Part shown: positions 4,058 to 5,162 of the stretch, piece after piece | Layout of the letters: each line of letters starts with the position of its first letter | Numbering within the stretch: the first letter of the stretch is position 1 | Assembly (NCBI GenBank): GCA_024275815.1 | Contig: JAJRYI010000052.1 | Coordinates: forward strand, 1 to 5,162 | Reading direction: 5' to 3' | Source of the DNA: Actinomycetes bacterium | Lineage (GTDB): Bacteria > Actinomycetota > Acidimicrobiia > Spongiisociales > UBA5794 | DNA length: 5,162 bases | Translations under genes and position numbers: made by a program | Notes under the pieces: model-generated | What the model saw: only the letters and a program-made list of their open reading frames with translations | Told to the model about the DNA's origin: nothing | Database searches by the model: none

Positions 4058-4957
4058 ATGGCGAAACCGCTCACCAACGTCGGCTCACGCCCCGCGGCGT
4101 ACGGGCCGGCCGAGTACGGCATCACAGTCACGCTGGCCCTCATCTGGGGCTCGGCGTTCCTGTGGATCGCGCTCGGCGTCGACTACCTGTCCCCGGGTGT
4201 CGTTGCGTTCTTGCGGTTGGCCCTCGGTGCGGCAGCGCTCGCCGTGTTCCCGAGAGCCCGCCGGGCGATCGCTCGCGGTGACTGGGCACGCATCGTCGTC
4301 GTTGCCGCCATCGGGAACGCCGCACCTGCCTTGCTCTTCGCCGTAGCCGAGACCGAACTCTCGTCGGCCGTAGCCGGCATGATCACCGGCTGCACCCCCG
4401 TCCTTGCCCTGGTCGTGTCGTCCATCATGCTCGGGAGGCTCCCAGGGCGGGCACAGGCGATCGGGATCACGGTCGGGTTCGTCGGAATCATGCTCATGGC
4501 CCTCCCTTCGCTGTCGGGGGCCGAAGCGGCGCCGCTCGGTGTCGTCCTCGTGCTGATCGCAACCACCGGGTACGCCATCAACTCGAACCTGCTCGTCCCC
4601 CTCCAGCAGGAGTACGGCGGCATGGCGGTCACCCTCTGGTCGCTCGTCGTGTCCAGTACGATGATGGCCCCGCTCGCCCTCGCCGGAGTCGGGACGTCAC
4701 AGTTCGCTGTGAGCGCCATCGTTGCGGTGATCATCCTCGGAGTGATCGGAACCGGGTTCGCACGAGCCCTCGCAACGACCCTCGCCGGCCGGGTCGGCGG
4801 CCCGAGGATGACCACCACCACGTACCTCATCCCGATCGTCGCGATCACCCTCGGTGTCGTGTTTCGCAGCGAGACCGTCCAGCCGATCGCCATCGTCGGC
4901 GTAGCCCTCGTGCTCGCCGGTGCGTACGGGGCAACGAGGGCCGTCTCAACTCCATAG
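4058..4957 (+). CDS. EamA-family (drug/metabolite transporter superfamily) permease
   Basis: The 299-residue protein is highly hydrophobic, with about ten membrane segments in two EamA repeats, the normal size and layout for the family. Repeat 1 starts at residues 21-40 (GITVTLALIWGSAFLWIALG, with the family's 'WGS.F' motif), followed by SPGVVAFLRLALGAAALAVF (46-65), helices near 79-97 and 104-122, and TPVLALVVSSIMLGRLPGRA (113-132) with IGITVGFVGIMLMALPS closing the half. Repeat 2 covers about 160-290: GVVLVLIATTGYAINSNLL, VTLWSLVVSSTMMAPLAL, FAVSAIVAVIILGVIGTGFA, then TYLIPIVAITLGVVFRSETV (255-274), the classical 'YLxPVxAxLxGxxxxxE' element, and a last helix IAIVGVALVLAGAYGA. These proteins sit in the cytoplasmic membrane and usually export metabolites, amino acids or drugs; the substrate cannot be read from sequence. 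ATG 4058 lies 4 nt after GGAAGGA (4047-4053). It is separated from the genes before and after by about 200 and 104 nt, so it is probably its own unit. Confidence 0.92.
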   Translation: MAKPLTNVGSRPAAYGPAEYGITVTLALIWGSAFLWIALGVDYLSPGVVAFLRLALGAAALAVFPRARRAIARGDWARIVVVAAIGNAAPALLFAVAETELSSAVAGMITGCTPVLALVVSSIMLGRLPGRAQAIGITVGFVGIMLMALPSLSGAEAAPLGVVLVLIATTGYAINSNLLVPLQQEYGGMAVTLWSLVVSSTMMAPLALAGVGTSQFAVSAIVAVIILGVIGTGFARALATTLAGRVGGPRMTTTTYLIPIVAITLGVVFRSETVQPIAIVGVALVLAGAYGATRAVSTP

Positions 4958-5013
4958 AGGACATGGGAAGCCCCTGCCGCAGATGCCGGCGGTGCCAACA
5001 GCTTGAGTCGAGG

Positions 5014-5037
5014 CTGAAGTGTGCCGATAGAGACGTG
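5014..5037 (+). other. Short inverted repeat after the permease gene
   Basis: The 104-nt space between the permease and the last gene (4958-5061) holds little. There is a 5-bp inverted repeat of the form GTGCC...GGCAC around a 14-nt interior near 5020-5043, just before the ribosome site, and a GC-rich stretch near 4974-4999 with only weak pairing. No T-run or clear terminator is visible, and no promoter could be placed with confidence. Readthrough from the permease into the last gene is therefore possible. Confidence 0.2.
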
Positions 5038-5061
5038 CTGGCACGAAGAGGGAGGAGTGAC

Positions 5062-5162
5062 GTGACTCGACGTCGAAGGACACGAGGCGCACGTTCGCGC
5101 GAGGATTCCGACGCCGCCCCGGTAGCCGTGTTCGACGGAACACTCCGCCATCTGTACGAGAC
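5062..5162 (+). CDS. N-terminus of an unrecognised protein, cut by window edge
   Basis: A strong Shine-Dalgarno sequence, GGAGGAG (5051-5057), lies 4 nt before a GTG at 5062, which opens a frame without stops to the right edge (33 complete codons). The translation begins MTRRRRTRGARSREDSDAAP and continues VAVFDGTLRHLYE. The N-terminus is very basic and probably disordered; the first folded segment may begin at PVAVFDGTLRHLYE. No family can be named from this fragment. The ribosome site and codon pattern support a real gene. Confidence 0.5.
   Translation, partial: MTRRRRTRGARSREDSDAAPVAVFDGTLRHLYE

Noticed and set aside
4183..5151. 322-codon minus-strand frame opposite the permease
   Set aside because: It is the antisense of a hydrophobic GC-rich gene, which commonly gives long Ala/Thr/Pro-rich frames; the plus-strand EamA protein is unambiguous.
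1..5162. tRNA, rRNA, CRISPR arrays, insertion sequences
   Set aside because: No cloverleaf, regularly spaced repeats, transposase frames or terminal inverted repeats were found on either strand.

Overview
The window is GC-rich, with C or G preferred at third codon positions, GTG starts and probable leaderless transcripts. The protein families seen (an XRE regulator fused to DUF4268, a protein with an actinobacterial-type winged-helix region, an excisionase-like HTH protein paired with a DUF6036 nucleotidyltransferase) point to a high-GC actinomycete. An Acidimicrobiia-like lineage is possible, but the sequence does not fix the genus. There are no tRNA or rRNA genes, CRISPR arrays, transposases or integrases. 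Most of the genes are regulators or proteins of unknown function, as in an accessory or defence-type neighbourhood.

Layout. (1) 1-132, minus: the first 44 residues of a von Willebrand factor A (vWA) domain protein with an intact MIDAS start, running off the left edge. (2) 133-218: an AT-rich divergent intergenic region with a 17-bp inverted repeat over a symmetric -10-like element. (3) 219-1196, plus: an XRE-type HTH regulator with a C-terminal DUF4268-like domain. Its last codons contain a strong palindrome, and a second hairpin follows before the convergent gene. (4) 1301-2620, minus: two translationally coupled genes, first a 128-aa protein of unknown function, then a 308-aa winged-helix-like hypothetical protein. 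(5) 2621-2768: a second divergent regulatory region, with a 7-bp inverted repeat whose right arm overlaps a good -35 for a leaderless gene. (6) 2769-3856, plus: an excisionase-type HTH protein overlapping a DUF6036 nucleotidyltransferase by GTGA, arranged like a toxin-antitoxin pair. (7) 3857-4057: a leader with a hairpin and then mutually exclusive pairings, a candidate cis-regulatory RNA. (8) 4058-4957, plus: an EamA/DMT-superfamily permease. (9) 5062 to the right edge, plus: the N-terminus of an unrecognised protein behind a strong ribosome binding site.

How the parts may work together. The divergent vWA and XRE-DUF4268 genes share one small palindromic control region, so the XRE protein is the natural candidate to regulate both. 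The excisionase-like/DUF6036 pair is probably self-regulated through the inverted repeat at its promoter. The 128-aa/308-aa pair has no assignable function and is the most obscure part of the window. The permease looks like an ordinary exporter gene, but its leader has switch-like secondary structure. No complete known defence system is present. The best candidates for new biology are the HTH-DUF4268 fusion with its divergent vWA partner, the two-gene minus-strand unit, and the permease leader.
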